Assembly (NCBI GenBank): GCA_036924085.1
Contig: JAVGWX010000004.1
Span: 77,611,090-77,675,089 of the forward strand
Direction of reading: 5' to 3'
Source of the DNA: Ariolimax columbianus
Lineage: Eukaryota > Mollusca > Gastropoda > Stylommatophora > Arionidae
DNA length: 64,000 nucleotides
Every line of letters starts with the position of its first letter. Position 1 is the stretch's first letter. The notes under the pieces are model-generated. The model was not told the DNA's origin and did not search any database. It saw only the letters and a list, made by a program, of their open reading frames with translations. Shown here in pieces: positions 10,421 to 21,351 of this stretch. Both the position numbers and the translations under genes were made by a program.

Positions 10421-10930
10421 GGCTTTAATGCTGAAAAATACCAGGAAATAGCTTGATCCTGACTGTTTAAGTGAAAAACACTAGCGAAATGATGGATGGG
10501 GGCTTGAATAGTGAAAAACATTAACAGCATGATGGATGGTGGCTTGAATAGTGAAAAACATTAACCCATTAATGGATGGTGGCTTAAATAGTGAAAAACA
10601 TTAACACATTGATGGATGGTGGCTTAAATAGTGAAAAACATTAACACATTGATGGATGGTGGCTTAAATAGTGAAAAACATTAACACATTGATGGATGGT
10701 GGCTTAAATAGTGAAAAACATGAACACATTGATGGATGGTGGCTTAAATAGTGAAACAACATTAACACATTGATGGATGGTGGCTTGACGCGTGAAAAAC
10801 ATTAACAGATTGATGGATGGTGGCTTAAACAGTGAAAAACATTAACAGATTGATGGATGGTGGCTTGAATAGAAAAATACGAAGAAATAGCTGCATGCTG
10901 ACTGCTAAAGTGGTAAACACCAGAAATAGT
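10421..10930. repeat. minisatellite of 40 bp units, degenerate at both edges
   Basis: Units of ggatggtggcttaaatagtg plus aaaaacattaacacattgat repeat about ten times, with degenerate units at 10421-10500 and 10860-10940. It adjoins and is homologous to the 33-bp array. Confidence 0.93.
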
Positions 10931-11337
10931 TGGATGGTGTTTGGTATACTAAATGAACATTAACGCTGAACAAAGTAAGTTATAATAATTATCATAATTA
11001 TAACTCGTAAAGTTGGATTTTCCTTCAGAAAACTACAGAGAATCAAACACTAGAATAAGGTCAGCAACTTTCTTTATCTTGGAAATATAATAACAAATAA
11101 AGAAATCGGGAAGAGAATATGAAAGACAATGATTTCTACTAGCACGAGTCAGAAATTGACTTTTAAAAAATGCAACTGACAAAGTAGAAATGAGATAAGT
11201 CATGTGTTATGTATATTAGTCTTTACTGTATGGCGTAGTCAGGTAGACAGTGTGCAAACATTTGGAGAAGAGAACGGATTGCTTTGAAATGTGGATATAT
11301 ACAAAAGAACTAGGCTTGTGTTGGAGAAAGAGAAGAC
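10931..11337. other. unassigned AT-rich sequence
   Basis: No coding or repeat signal is recognisable between the 40-bp array and the 3' tail of family T copy 1. A few RT-like words (SNFLYLGNIITN-like, near 11060-11100) are too short to call. Confidence 0.4.
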
Positions 11338-11510
11338 AATTCTTCTTCTTCTTCGTCGTTCGTTGTCGGTCTCGCTACCAATCCCCGAAAAGGTCTTTAT
11401 AAGTAGCAGGATGCAGTCTGGTGAACGGAATGCGTTGTGTCGTAGTTTACAGCTTGGCTGTGATATTTCCGTCTGTCGGTCCGACACATCCGACTTCATC
11501 ATGGCATTTT

Positions 11511-11850
11511 TTGGGTACCGGGTTAGCCTTCCCTCTTCGATCCCTTCTCCTTAGCCAGTCTGGGTACCAGGTTAGCCTTCCCTCTTCGATCCCTTCTCCT
11601 TAGCCAGTCTGGGTACCAGGTTAGACTTCCATCTTCATTCCCTTCTCCTTAGCCAGTCTGGGTACCATGTTAGCCTTCCCTCTTCGATCCCTTCTCTTTA
11701 GCCAGTCTGGGTACCAGGTTAGCCTTCCCTCTACGACTTCTTCTCCTTATCCAGTCTGGGTACCAGGTTAGCCTTCCCTCTACGACCTCTTCTCCTTGGC
11801 CAGTCTGGGTACCAGATTAGTCTTCCCTCTTTGATTCCTTCTCCTTATCC
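11511..11850. repeat. minisatellite of about 49 bp units (T1 array II)
   Basis: About seven units of ctgggtaccaggttagcctt plus ccctcttcgatcccttctcc repeat head to tail. The reverse complement matches the single-copy segment following array I's equivalent in T3, near 55365-55400. Confidence 0.93.
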
Positions 11851-12040
11851 AGTCTGCTCTGTTGCAGCCTGTTATCCACGATTATCTACTTCTTATCCAG
11901 TCCGCTCTGTTGCAGTCAGTTATCCAGGATCATCTTCTCCTTATCCAGTCTGCTCTGTTGCAGCCTGTTATCCAGGATCACCTTCTCCTTATTAAGTCTG
12001 TTCTGTTGCAGCCAGTTATCCAGGATCACCTTCTCCTTAT
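11851..12040. repeat. minisatellite of about 48 bp units (T1 array I, left part)
   Basis: Four units of ctgctctgttgcagcctgtt plus atccaggatcaccttctcct end abruptly at the LINE tail. The same array resumes at 15573 beyond the LINE. Confidence 0.93.
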
Positions 12041-12477
12041 CTTCTTCTTCTTCTTCGTACGCTGTCAGACGCCAACTTGAATTTGTTCGAAGAAAGCAGC
12101 TGTCATCCTGAGGCTGTCGACACTGCCATAGAGCTTGTCTAGTGTTGCCACTGGTGATGGTGCTTTCTCTGGTCCTCGTACGTAGGGCAATTTTGCAGCA
12201 GATATTCAGCGGTCATTTTCCCTGTACCATAGGTGCATTCGTCAGTGCTACCTATCTTAAATTTATTGAATAGATGGTACCTCAGTCTGTTGTGGCCTGT
12301 GCGGAGTCTGAAGACCACGACCTGCTCTCTTCTGTTCAGCTGGTAGTAGGCATCATCTTTTTTTGTAGCCAGTATGTTCTGTTTCCCATTTGGCCATGTA
12401 TCTGGCCCTAATAAGCCTTTTGGATTCTTCGTAGTTCACACTAGAATCTGGTTGTGGTAGACTTGCACCTTTTTTTG

Positions 12478-12966
12478 TCAGTCTGTCTGCTCCTCGTTGC
12501 CTTGGATGTTACAGTGGGATGGAACCCACTGTACAACTACTCTTTTTGGTGCGGACTGCTGGCATAGTTGACAGAGTACTTTTCTTAAATCATTAAGTTC
12601 AGTATTTTTCTGGCTTTTTAGTGCTGTGACCACGGCCAGAGTATCTGTGCACAGGACTATCTGGCTTTCATTGCTTTCGCCTGTGAGCATTGCTTCTACT
12701 GCATCCTCCAGTGTCTCTGCCTCCGCTCTGAAATTGCTTGAGAATATTCCAGTTGCCACTGACAGTGTTATTTCTCTACCATTTGGTAGGCTCAGGAATA
12801 CCCCTGCCCCTCCATTCTGTGTTGTGTTTGTTACAGAACCGTCGATGTATGCATGGGTCCCGTCCATGCTTGGGTAGTTTTCCGCTATGTACCTCAAGGT
12901 TATGTCTCTTCTTTCTTTTTCAGTCTGGCTTTTCTTGTTTCCAATACCTGGTATATTTTCTACCAC
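12478..12966 (-). pseudogene. RNase H domain of L-GAA copy c
   Basis: The 162-codon frame contains the RNase H catalytic signature in order: Asp in HAYIDGSVTN, Glu in FRAEAETLEDA, Asp in IVLCTDTLAVV, and the histidine-containing WVPSHCNIQGNEE. The last block is followed by a one-base deletion relative to copy d (which reads NEEADRLAKEG), shifting the frame near 12487 so that the last carboxylate is lost. RNase H in such LINEs removes RNA from the cDNA hybrid. The tail region continues out of frame to about 12100. Confidence 0.9.
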
Positions 12967-13241
12967 CTCCGGAATGATATGCTGCTTCCGTGTGAGTTTG
13001 CGTACAGTAGGGATGGGTTTGGTGTTGTTATGGTGTTCATAGGGTCTTCGCTCAATTTTGCTTTGGCTATTTCTGCAAAGTTTCTCCGCTTTAGTTTCCC
13101 ATTTCCAAATCTATTTAGTCTCTGATGCATTGGATGGTCTGTCAGTCTTCTGAGTTTCTCTGCTTGCTGCTGGGCTCTGCAGTCTCTTCTGTCGGTCATG
13201 GATTGCAGATTTGTAATCTTTTCAAGTTCTACAATTGGCAT

Positions 13242-14690
13242 TTACTTCATGCCTCCTGTTATAACTCTCATGGCTTGGTTTTGAAGTTTGCTAATTTTAT
13301 CAAAGTTCGCCTTTGCTGCTGTTGTCCATGACGCAATGCTATACTCGAGAACTGGTCTCATTCTTCCAGTGTACAGTTTCTTTAGTATTCTTTCGTCTGC
13401 TCCCCAGCTTGTGCCAGGAAGTTTCCTCATGATTGCCATTCTTTGTCTGGCTCTCATTCGGTTTTTCTCGATCTGACTTTTCCATGTCATGCGTAGATCA
13501 AATGTGACTCCCAGGTAGTTTGGGTTGTCGTTCGGCCGCAGATATTTGCCGTTAAGACTTATTTTGATGTTCTGGGGTTTATTTGAAAGCGAGAATATCG
13601 TACATGTTATTTTTTCCTCATTTATTTTGACCAGCCATGAGTTCGCCCACTCCTCCAACGATATTAGGGCCTGCTGTATCCGAATGTTTGCTACGGTGAG
13701 ATTTTTTCAGATGTCCACATAACCAGATCGTCTGCAAACATGGAGCTGTGGACTCTTCTTGGTATATTCTCTGTGATGTTGTTTATAAACACCAGGAAAA
13801 GTGTGGGTGACAGTACTCCCCCTTGGGGTACTCCCTGCTCAAGTGTCACCTTTTGATCTTCTGCCCTTGTACTTGAACTCTGGCTGTTCTGTTTTCGTGG
13901 TAGTGGCTGATCCATCTGTACATTTTCCCACAAACTTCACTTCTTCGTAGCTTTCCTTTAAGTCCCCCTTTCCACACCTTGTCAAATGCCTTCTCTAAAT
14001 CCACCTAAACCGCTACTGTGTGTTTTTTCTCCTGGAAAGCATCCTCTATTTCCTGGGCTATGAGAGTGATCTGGTCCTCAGTGGATCTGTGCTGTCTGAA
14101 ACCTGCTTGCTGTGGAATTAGTATGTGTTTTGCTTCCAGGTGCCACATCAGTCTGGTTTTTATCATACGCTCCATCAATTTTCCTACACAGCTCAGTAGA
14201 CTGATAGGCCTGTATCCATTTGGATCTGTTTTATCTTTTTCTTTCTTTGGTACTGGTATAAGTACAGCATCTTCATATGCCTGCGGTACAATTCCCCTTT
14301 TTCAGCTTTGGTTCAGGACTGATAGTAACTTCCTCTTTGCTGTTTGGCCCAACCCTATCAGCATTTCATTTGTTATACCATCTTTTCCTGGCGATTTCTT
14401 TTTCTTTAGAGTTCTCATGGCCTCATCCATTTCGTACATTGTTAGTTTTCCATCATGTGCTCCTCTGGTGCCATCTTGATGTTGTCGTGGCTCTTTTGTT
14501 CTTCACTTATATCTGTATGCCTGTCTGTAGGGACATCGATGTGGTTAGCTCTGGCATAATGTTTTATAAAGGCGTTTGCTGCCTTTTTTCTGGTATGCAT
14601 GTTGTCGCCCTGCTTGATGGTAATTTGTTTATTTGATGGTGTTTCGTCGTTTATGGCTCTGACTAAATTCCATAGTTTGTTCCCTTCTTT
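13242..14690 (-). pseudogene. reverse transcriptase domain of L-GAA copy c
   Basis: Reading on the minus strand, fragments give a fingers block with GYRPISLLSCVGKLMER, then motif A VDLEKAFDKVW near 13985-14004, immediately preceded by an in-frame TAG at 14005-14007. The motif B region QGVPQGGVLSPTLF lies near 13795-13835, the catalytic FADDLVMW near 13720-13740, and the thumb with LGVTFDLRMTWKSQI at about 13470-13520. Copy d has tryptophan where copy c has the TAG, so the stop is a private mutation. Several frameshifts separate these blocks. Confidence 0.9.
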
Positions 14691-14692
14691 AT

Positions 14693-15572
14693 CTATATTG
14701 AGGCTTTCTGTTTTGTTTTTCCAACTTTCCCTTTTGTTATTTGGTTCAGTGTTCTTGTGTATTTCGCAGTGATGGCCTTGAGGGCGATATTTGCTTCCAT
14801 AGATTGCTCTATCTCTGCTATGTCCCTAGCATTTGAGACTTCATTCTCTGCTTTCTGCGGTTCATGATTCCAATATGGCTTGTACTTTTTCCTTGCCTCT
14901 TTTGGGATGGTTTCAGTGGCTGCTTGCAGTATTTCTTTGCTTAGGCTTTCCACCATAGGTTTCATATTGTTATTTCGTGTGTTGATAGTTTCACACAGTC
15001 CATCTGTCAGCATTGCAAATCAGTCCCAGTCGGCTCGTTTATAGTTCCAACGTGGCAGCGGTTTTATTTCCTGGGGGCCTACTTCCATACCAATTTCTAG
15101 CCTAATTGGCCTGTGGTCGCTACGTGCCAATTGGTCGAGCACCTGGCGATCTATTTTGTGGTGAATATCCCCCGTGGAGAAGGCCAAGTCTGGAGTGGAA
15201 GTGGTATGCCATGTTCTGGAATAGAAGCTAGGGCTGTCGTCCAGCCTATTAATGAGATAGAGATTTGTGTCTATCTCCCAGTCTTCCACTTCATCACCTC
15301 TGCTGTCTGTGTCTGAATATCACCATCTCTCCGAGTGACTGTTGAAGTCTAGAACCACTAGGCAGCTGGAGTCCTTGATTTCCATACTCGAGAGCGACAG
15401 GTCTTTGTTGGGTGGGCCATACAGGTTGAATATACGGGTTTTCGTTTCTTGTGTTATTATGTCGACTCCACCAATTTATGCTTGTCCCGTGTGGTTTACA
15501 GATACTGCGCTACTTGGTATGCAGTTTCGTGTCAGTATCAACACACCTCCATTGTGACCTTCTCTATCAAGA
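14693..15572 (-). pseudogene. truncated APE-type endonuclease and linker of L-GAA copy c
   Basis: On the minus strand the frame gives IFNLYGPPNKDL, CLVVLDFNSHSERW (corresponding to the usual GDFN catalytic block, with the Gly changed), STPDLAFSTG and the terminal SDHRPI block of APE-type endonucleases near 15115-15125. In-frame stops occur at about 15316 and 15475. The N-terminal third of the nuclease is missing because of 5' truncation. The following 106-codon frame (14693-15013) is the linker to RT. This domain normally nicks the target DNA to prime reverse transcription. Confidence 0.85.
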
Positions 15573-15868
15573 CGACCTTCTCCTTATCCAGTCTGCTCTG
15601 TTGCAGCCTGTTATCCAGGATCACCTTCTCCTGATCAAGTCTGCTCTGTTGCAGCATGTTATCCAGGATCACCTTCTCCTGATCAAGTCTGCTCTGTTGC
15701 AGCCTGTTATCCAGGATCACCTTCTCCTGATCAAGTCTGCTCTGTTGCAGCATGTTATCCAGGATCACCTTCTCCTGATCAAGTCTGCTCTGTTGCAGCA
15801 TGTTATCCAGGATCACCTTCTCCTTATCCAGTCTGCTCTGTTGCAGCCTGTTATCCAGTATCATCACG
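15573..15868. repeat. minisatellite of about 48 bp units (T1 array I, right part)
   Basis: Six units of the same 48-bp monomer continue the array interrupted at 12040. Here many units read ctcctgatcaag where the left part has ctccttatccag, so the two halves of the array have different variant composition. Confidence 0.93.
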
Positions 15869-15990
15869 TGGAGGTGGATTAAAGTCTTGACAACTCCAAG
15901 TCACTAGCCATGACGCCAGCAGTCAGATTCTGAGTCTCTGACCGCTACGGCTCATGCACTGCTCAGCACATTGTTCCCAAAATAAACAAA

Positions 15991-16444
15991 TAAGGCAGTC
16001 TTAGATAAATTACGGATGTAAAGCGAATTGATGGAACAGAAGATATTTTGTGACATTACTGCCAGCCAGGCGAATTAAACACTAAAAGAGAAACAACAGC
16101 AAATTAAAGATTACATTTTCTCCCTACCAACACTCTTCCTCAATGCACTCTTTTCGTGCCCTCTAACCTGCTCCTTTCTACCCCCTTCCCCAACTCGTCC
16201 TCACCACCCACCCCCTCACCCCCCCCCCCCCCCCACCATTCCTCGCCCATCCTTCCTTCTCTTCAACAACTAACCCGCTGCTCTATCTCTCACCGGAAGA
16301 CTGCAATATACGTTTACATTGACAAAAACAACAATTGTATGTATGTGTGCCTGCTGAGGTCTTCCTAAAATGACGTAATAATACATCGTATGTATATTGA
16401 TAACAGTTTAAATAGGATTGTAAACAAAAAGTAATTAGAAAAAA
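15991..16444. other. unassigned sequence with a poly(C) tract
   Basis: A pyrimidine-rich stretch lies around 16135-16290, with an uninterrupted C run near 16218-16234. No coding content is recognisable. Confidence 0.45.
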
Positions 16445-16520
16445 ACATAGATGTCTAGGATTTGAACCCCAGAACTTTCGTTCCCTATGCAAATCACAAC
16501 CTTACAACTTCGTGACGTCT
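16445..16520 (-). repeat. possible tRNA-derived SINE head
   Basis: The minus strand has gttgtaaggttgtgatttgc spaced like an A box and ggggttcaaatcct as a B box (complement of 16458-16470). Pairing of the acceptor arm is poor. It was noted because similar heads occur at 48330-48590 and 63065-63185. Confidence 0.35.
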
Positions 16521-17439
16521 GAAAATAGTTTCCACGGGAAGTATCTAGTGTTGATATGTTTTATTACGCAGGCGAACGGAAACATGTTTCGTTTCGTACA
16601 AAAAAAACTGTCTTGCTTTATTGATTACAGTTAATGAGATATTAATTTGGCGGGAAAATAAACAAACCGTTGTTTTTCCCCGATCTCATAAATTTATTTA
16701 TCGATCCCAAAATGACGTCATAACTACAGGGATGTATTTACCATATTAAAAAAAAAATTAAAACGAAAGAAATATGCGGGAAAATAAACAAACCGCAGCT
16801 AGTTATGGCCTTTTGTTGCGCTGAGATTATCTGCTAACGACAACATTATGAAAACAATGTATTGATCAGATACGAAAAAAATATATCTTTAAAATGCATA
16901 TGAACAGAGGATGATAGATTTGGGAGTGACTATTGGAGAGGGGAGAAAGAGTGGCCTGTCTGTTAAGATCCGTAGAACACGAAATCAACACATGACTGGG
17001 ACTTTCAGTACATATACACTTGGCTGGTTGTTTGAACGGAGCACGGAGTACTTAGGGGAATGTCCCCTGTGTGCTGATGTTGGTTCCTGGAATCAAGTAT
17101 CAGGAATAAAGAAAACAATTATAAGAAACACATTTTAGAATTGGTCCGAAATTTGAGAGCTGTGTCCTGGACTTTCCTGTGTAAGGTCTGGTCTTTCTCG
17201 GCATCACAATCCTGCGGTGTTGGGGTCGGTTAGCTCTTCTTCGGAAGGGTGAAAAGTGAAATTTAGTAGCCTGCCGATTAAGTGAACTCACAAGCCAACC
17301 TCACCTACTCGGAGTACACACTGGGAAATTAGAGCTGCGAGACTTTAGGCTAACGAGGAAATGGCTATCCTGGGGGGATGAGCTGATGCAGATGTTGGCC
17401 CACCACAGCTTGGAGAGGGGATGGGGAGCGCCAAGATTC
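16521..17439. other. unassigned sequence
   Basis: AT-rich sequence to about 16900, then more balanced composition. No motif I know occurs in the short open frames at 16911-17138 or 17100-17291. A word, gcgggaaaataaacaaaccg, occurs twice (about 16650 and 16777), suggesting an old short duplication. Confidence 0.45.
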
Positions 17440-17790
17440 ACACATGAAGACACAATCAAAATCTATTATACCGGCTCGGTTGCAGCCCGGGTTAACAATG
17501 ACTGTGTATGAAGTCTCACACCAGGGCGGAGGTGTTAGTGTTAGATGGCTTTGTATGGGGACGTCATGGATGTCCAGCGGAATTACAAATTCGAAACTGC
17601 ATGGTTCCGTACCAGGAAAGAGAACGCGGGGTCGTCCAAGGAAGAGACGGGCAGACTACACCACTGAGTGGTCAAACCTTTGTCGCGGTGAGGCCAGACT
17701 GGCAGCGGCGGGCAGAGATAGATGCGTGGGATTGTTGGAGCGTCTTCAGGTGTGCCCCAACGACCTGATGGGTTACCGGATAAACTGAAC
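17440..17790 (+). pseudogene. LINE endonuclease-RT C-terminal fragment
   Basis: The plus strand encodes HGSVPGKRTRGRPRKRRADY, TTEWSNLCRGEARLAAAG and LQVCPNDLMGYRIN, the conserved C-terminal region of a LINE family that usually reads GRPRKRW followed by a downstream acidic segment. It ends in a short ctgaactgaactg tail. Upstream frames (VYEVSHQGG) are too degraded to place. It is 5' truncated and not functional. Confidence 0.7.
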
Positions 17791-18126
17791 TGAACTGTCC
17801 TGGACTTCTGGCACCGTGAGCGAGATTCACACATCTACATCGTGATTTCATCAGCGAATCAAATCATTTCCTTTAACTCGGGACTAACGCACAATCGAGA
17901 AATAATTAGATATCTTGACACGTCAAAAGGCATACTATCTTGTTGAAAACAATACTGGAAGAAATTGTGGAGAGCAAAGTGTCATGATATAGGCTGGAGG
18001 ATGAAACCAAAATATTGACAGGTGAAATACCTGCCAGTTTGTACCAGCAGGCGTAGTTCGTTCGAAATAAATTACAGTCGACCTTCGATGTGAAGATGGC
18101 AAATCAACTCACAAACATTTGTTTGG
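17791..18126. other. unassigned sequence
   Basis: No recognisable content. The composition is AT-rich. Confidence 0.4.
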
Positions 18127-18213
18127 AATAAGAAATATATAAGAAATATATAAGAAATATATAAGAAATATATAAGAAATATATAAGAAATATATAAGAA
18201 ATATATAAGAAAT
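18127..18213. repeat. 11-bp AT-rich tandem repeat
   Basis: About eight units of aagaaatatat are arranged head to tail. Confidence 0.9.
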
Positions 18214-18295
18214 CAGAATATGACAAGAATATAAATGAACAAAGTGGTAAATGGCATCAGAAGAAAAGGACGATGTAAATTTGTTGCATGGAAAA

Positions 18296-18445
18296 AGTAC
18301 TACATGGCAGCAGGAAATTATAGTATGGTGTATGGAACAAGTGGCACATAGCACTAAAACACTATAAAAGTGCATGGTAGAAGTACTACATGGCAGCAGG
18401 AAACTATGTTATGGTGTATGGAAGAAGTGATAAATGGCAGTAGGA
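18296..18445. repeat. imperfect tandem duplication of about 84 bp
   Basis: The words agtactacatggcagcagg and atggtgtatggaa occur at about 18296-18340 and again at about 18380-18425, in the same order and spacing. Confidence 0.75.
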
Positions 18446-18884
18446 AATTAAAGTGCAGTGTCTGACAAAGAAACCAGGGCTGAAACACGGAAGTATGTGC
18501 TTGTGAATAAAAGAAAAATGCACACGAATAACAGATAACGGTGTCATCGAGACGGAGCAACAGTTTAGAAAAAACTGAAGAATGGTATCATCTGACAGGA
18601 TATACACCATAAATCGAATTATAATAATGTCTGAGAGAATCGTATAAAAATGTTAATAACCCCCGCCACAAAAAGTAAGCTGTCTGAAAACAAGATCTAG
18701 AAACCTGCAGGATCGCACCTGTTTATCCATTTACAAGATGCACAACAAAACGCAGAATGATGAATATTGCCTCTCCGTCTTTACGTCAATGTTTTCCTTT
18801 TCACTCTGAAAATAATCTACCCACGCAGACAGATGAAAGTGGTTGTTTCTGTAACATATTTATATTTATATTGAGGGGAGAAAC
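18446..18884. other. unassigned sequence
   Basis: Nothing recognisable was seen on either strand. Confidence 0.4.
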
Positions 18885-19592
18885 GTGAATTCTCATAATT
18901 ACAGAATGGGCGAGAACAATATTAAAATGATAGATAAGGAAAGGGACCTAGGGTTATAATAGGTCAGACAGGTAAAGTGAGTGAGCAAGTTCAGGTAGCA
19001 GTGAAAAAGGCAAATGCAATGTTAGGTATGATAAAAAGAAATTGTAAACATAGGAGCAAGAAAGTGATAGTCAAACTGTATAAAGCAATAGTTAGACCTA
19101 GATTGAAGGTCTGTGTACAGGTGTGTAGTCCTTATCGTATAGGAGATATAAATATGCTGGAAAGGATACACAAGGGCAACAAAACTGATAGTGAGATTCT
19201 AAAATTACACATGAGGAAAAACCTGCATATAGTGTCTTGAAAAGAGACGAATTCAAGGTGACAATACAGGTTTTTAAGATAATCAAAGGAACGGATAAAT
19301 TAGACTATAAAAAGTCTTTCAAAACACAACCACCTAGAAGAACAAGAGAGCATAGCTACAAATTAACTAAAGAAAGGTCCAGATTAGATATTAGGAAATA
19401 TTTTGAAGTCAGAGACTGGTGAATGCTTGGAGTGCATTGCCACAGAAGGTAGTCGAGGCAGGGACAGTTAATGCATTTTTATAATAGATTGAAAGCGCAT
19501 AGCTTTTAAAGCAAAGAAATGTAAATGAATCTTGTTGTATACAGTCTCTACAGAGTCTTCTAAACCAGTATAAAGACGACAAGTTAAGTTAT
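18885..19592 (+). pseudogene. CR1-like LINE RT C-terminus (copy C2)
   Basis: The frame beginning near 18977 reads SEQVQVAVKKANAMLGMIK, IVKLYKAIVRPRLKVC and SPYRIGDINMLERIHK, which are thumb-region blocks of CR1/L2-like RTs. A shifted frame at 19237-19422 gives FKVTIQVFKIIKGTDKLDY and RSRLDIRKYFEVRDW, the conserved C-terminal end. The element ends with agagtcttctaaaccag and a TTAAG-type tail near 19585. This is the most complete of five related copies, but it has frameshifts and lacks the catalytic palm. Confidence 0.8.
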
Positions 19593-19654
19593 TTTCAGAG
19601 GTAACGTCACAAATCTCTTGCTTCGTAGTTAACAACGAAAACAATAAAGGAGAG

Positions 19655-19700
19655 ATATATTGAGAGAGAGAGAGAGCGAGAGAGAGAGAGAAAGATAGTG
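19655..19700. repeat. (GA)n microsatellite
   Basis: An interrupted run of GA dinucleotides. Confidence 0.9.
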
Positions 19701-19857
19701 ATAGAGAGAAAAGCAAATATTCCCTAAAATGTGTCCTCATGACACATACCTGAACCACATCATTTGTTTCTGCCAACACCCGTGTAACTCCTGCTTTTAC
19801 AGAACCCTCCACCAAAGCCATCTGTGCGCTATGAAGTGACACATTTATAACTATTTG

Positions 19858-20135
19858 TACGAGGCGTGTTCAAATGAAATCGGACCTAACGACGCCATGT
19901 AAAAATACGCATGATGTGAATGATGACGTCACTTCTGGTGTAAACAGCATTTGTCATGCAAACCGTCATGTCTATAAAATTACATTATCCTCCGACTCAT
20001 AGTTTCCTTAGCAGACCGTTGAAAACATGGCCGGTGTGATACGGAACTCGTCCAGAGTTGATCAAGCGAGCGGTGATTAGGTTTCTAACAGCTGAAGGAC
20101 ATTGATCAGTTGACATTCATCGCAGAATGCAGGCC
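19858..20135 (+). mobile_element. 5' fragment of a mariner element (M2)
   Basis: The start, acgaggcgtgttcaaatgaa, is the same terminal inverted repeat as the mariner at 41052-42374. The following 5' untranslated region is homologous up to gttgacattcatcgcagaat near 20125. Beyond that the match is lost, so only the left end survives. Confidence 0.75.
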
Positions 20136-20829
20136 CATGTGCACTAGACCGTGAAAGTACGACACATATTTAACCATAGTACTAATTCATATAGACGATA
20201 TCCAGGCCTGGATAAACAGGAAAACACACACAATGAACAAATTAACTAGTCCACGTGGAAACCAATGACATGTTTCCGTTAACACAAGTGTTAGTCATTG
20301 ACTACTAGAGTGAATTCCAAGCAAATTCCGGGTCTGGCGGCATCCTTAATCAACTAAAACATCAGACCAATGTTAGACCCGCTAACGGTAGTCTGCGACA
20401 AAACACATCGTGTATTCTGTAGGTGCGGTTTCTCTAGCAATTTGTTTACATGATGAGGCTGCTAGTACAATGCACAACTGTCTTAATTCATCATTTACGA
20501 TATGCTCATGAACACAATGATGCGTTTCCTTTGTGGCCCCTGTGATATGGCCCTGGATACACACACAGATGATCAACGAATAAGGACGTTGAATTGTAAA
20601 GAAGGGATATAACTGTTTTAATATTGTGTAATGAGTACAACCCCAGTGTTTCCCCCTATCACACTTTGCTAATCCCCATGAACACAATTTACTCACTGTG
20701 TGGATGACATACGTTCTCAATATGAGATACATCTACAACATACTTTATATTTTTGAGAGCTGCAGGGCAGTAATAAATATAACACGAACGTGTTCATTGT
20801 TACACACATATTTTCTCTCAAGAATTGTA
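20136..20829. other. unassigned sequence
   Basis: No protein motif or repeat was identified. A 116-codon frame at 20382-20732 (minus) is unrecognised and has no supporting features. Confidence 0.4.
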
Positions 20830-21330
20830 TATTCGAGGTATGTTCAAATCAACCTTTGGGCAGGGAAATGACAATTACTCACCTGAAGGTTTGAAACCCT
20901 AATCCCCTTAACAGTACTCTGCTTGGGACTCCACACACTTCTCTCAGATGTACCAACTTTGTTGGAAGCATTTCAGGGAGGCCTCTTTGAGAAAAGAGTA
21001 TAGCTGGGTCCTTGCATTCCGCATAATGTCTTCACGTGAGGCAAATCGGGTCCCTTTCAGCTTCTGGAACAGCCAAAAATGGCAAGGAGCCATGTCGGAA
21101 GAGTAGGGAGCCTGGAGAACCAGGGGAATCAGATGCGAAGTATGGGCGAGTGCATTGACTTGATGGAGCTGCTAAGCTCCCGTTGTCCACAGGTCCTGTC
21201 GTTTGCATCGAAGGTGACGGATGACCTCTAGGTAGTACTTCCTGAGTAATGTTTTGACCTTGTGGTGCGTACTCATGATACACATGCTCACATGAGAACA
21301 ATAAAACGGTTAACATGACTTTAATATTGC
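20830..21330 (-). pseudogene. mariner transposase C-terminal half (M3)
   Basis: On the minus strand, allowing frame changes, the sequence gives VYHEYAPQGQNITQEV, then a degraded NALAHTSHL block in place of the usual DNAPAH. PYSSDMAPCHFWLFQKLKG follows, where the third catalytic Asp is replaced by His. The end reads RFASREDIMRNARTQLYSF and EASLKCFQQS. Both later catalytic positions are damaged. A mariner-like terminal repeat (cgaggtatgttcaaatcaa) lies at about 20834. This is a different mariner lineage from M4. Confidence 0.8.
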
Positions 21331-21351
21331 TACGCTATTGCTATTAAGAAA

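Larger units (their letters stand above)
12041..15572 (-). mobile_element. LINE family L-GAA copy c (longest copy, APE-RT-RNase H)
   Basis: The minus strand reads from a truncated endonuclease start at about 15572 through linker, RT, RNase H, Cys/His tail and (GAA)n tail at 12041-12056. The flanking satellite supplies accttctccttat at 12028-12040 and at 15573-15585, consistent with a 13-bp TSD, although repetition of this word in the array makes that ambiguous. Both flanks are array I of family T, so the insertion postdates at least part of that amplification. Stops and frameshifts throughout make it non-functional. Its domain order places it among APE-type non-LTR elements with RNase H. Confidence 0.9.
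11338..15990 (-). mobile_element. dispersed element family T, copy T1, expanded and interrupted
   Basis: Read on the minus strand, the element starts near 15985 with gctgagcagtgcatgag and passes through a single-copy leader. Two tandem arrays follow, in the order array I (15868-15573 and 12040-11851) then array II (11850-11511). The core domain around gaagtcggatgtgtcgg (11472-11500) comes next, and the element ends in a (GAA)n tail at 11339-11354. Copies T2 (50290-50640) and T3 (55205-55565) have the same order with each array segment present about once. An L-GAA LINE sits inside array I. Confidence 0.75.

Noticed and set aside
10104..10530. Repetitive proteins of 100-157 codons on both strands
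   Set aside because: They are translations of the 33-bp array, whose period is eleven codons.
11338..11360. The (GAA)n tail of T1 as another L-GAA LINE 3' end
   Set aside because: The sequence next to the tail matches T2 and T3, not the L-GAA Cys/His region, so only the tail type is shared.
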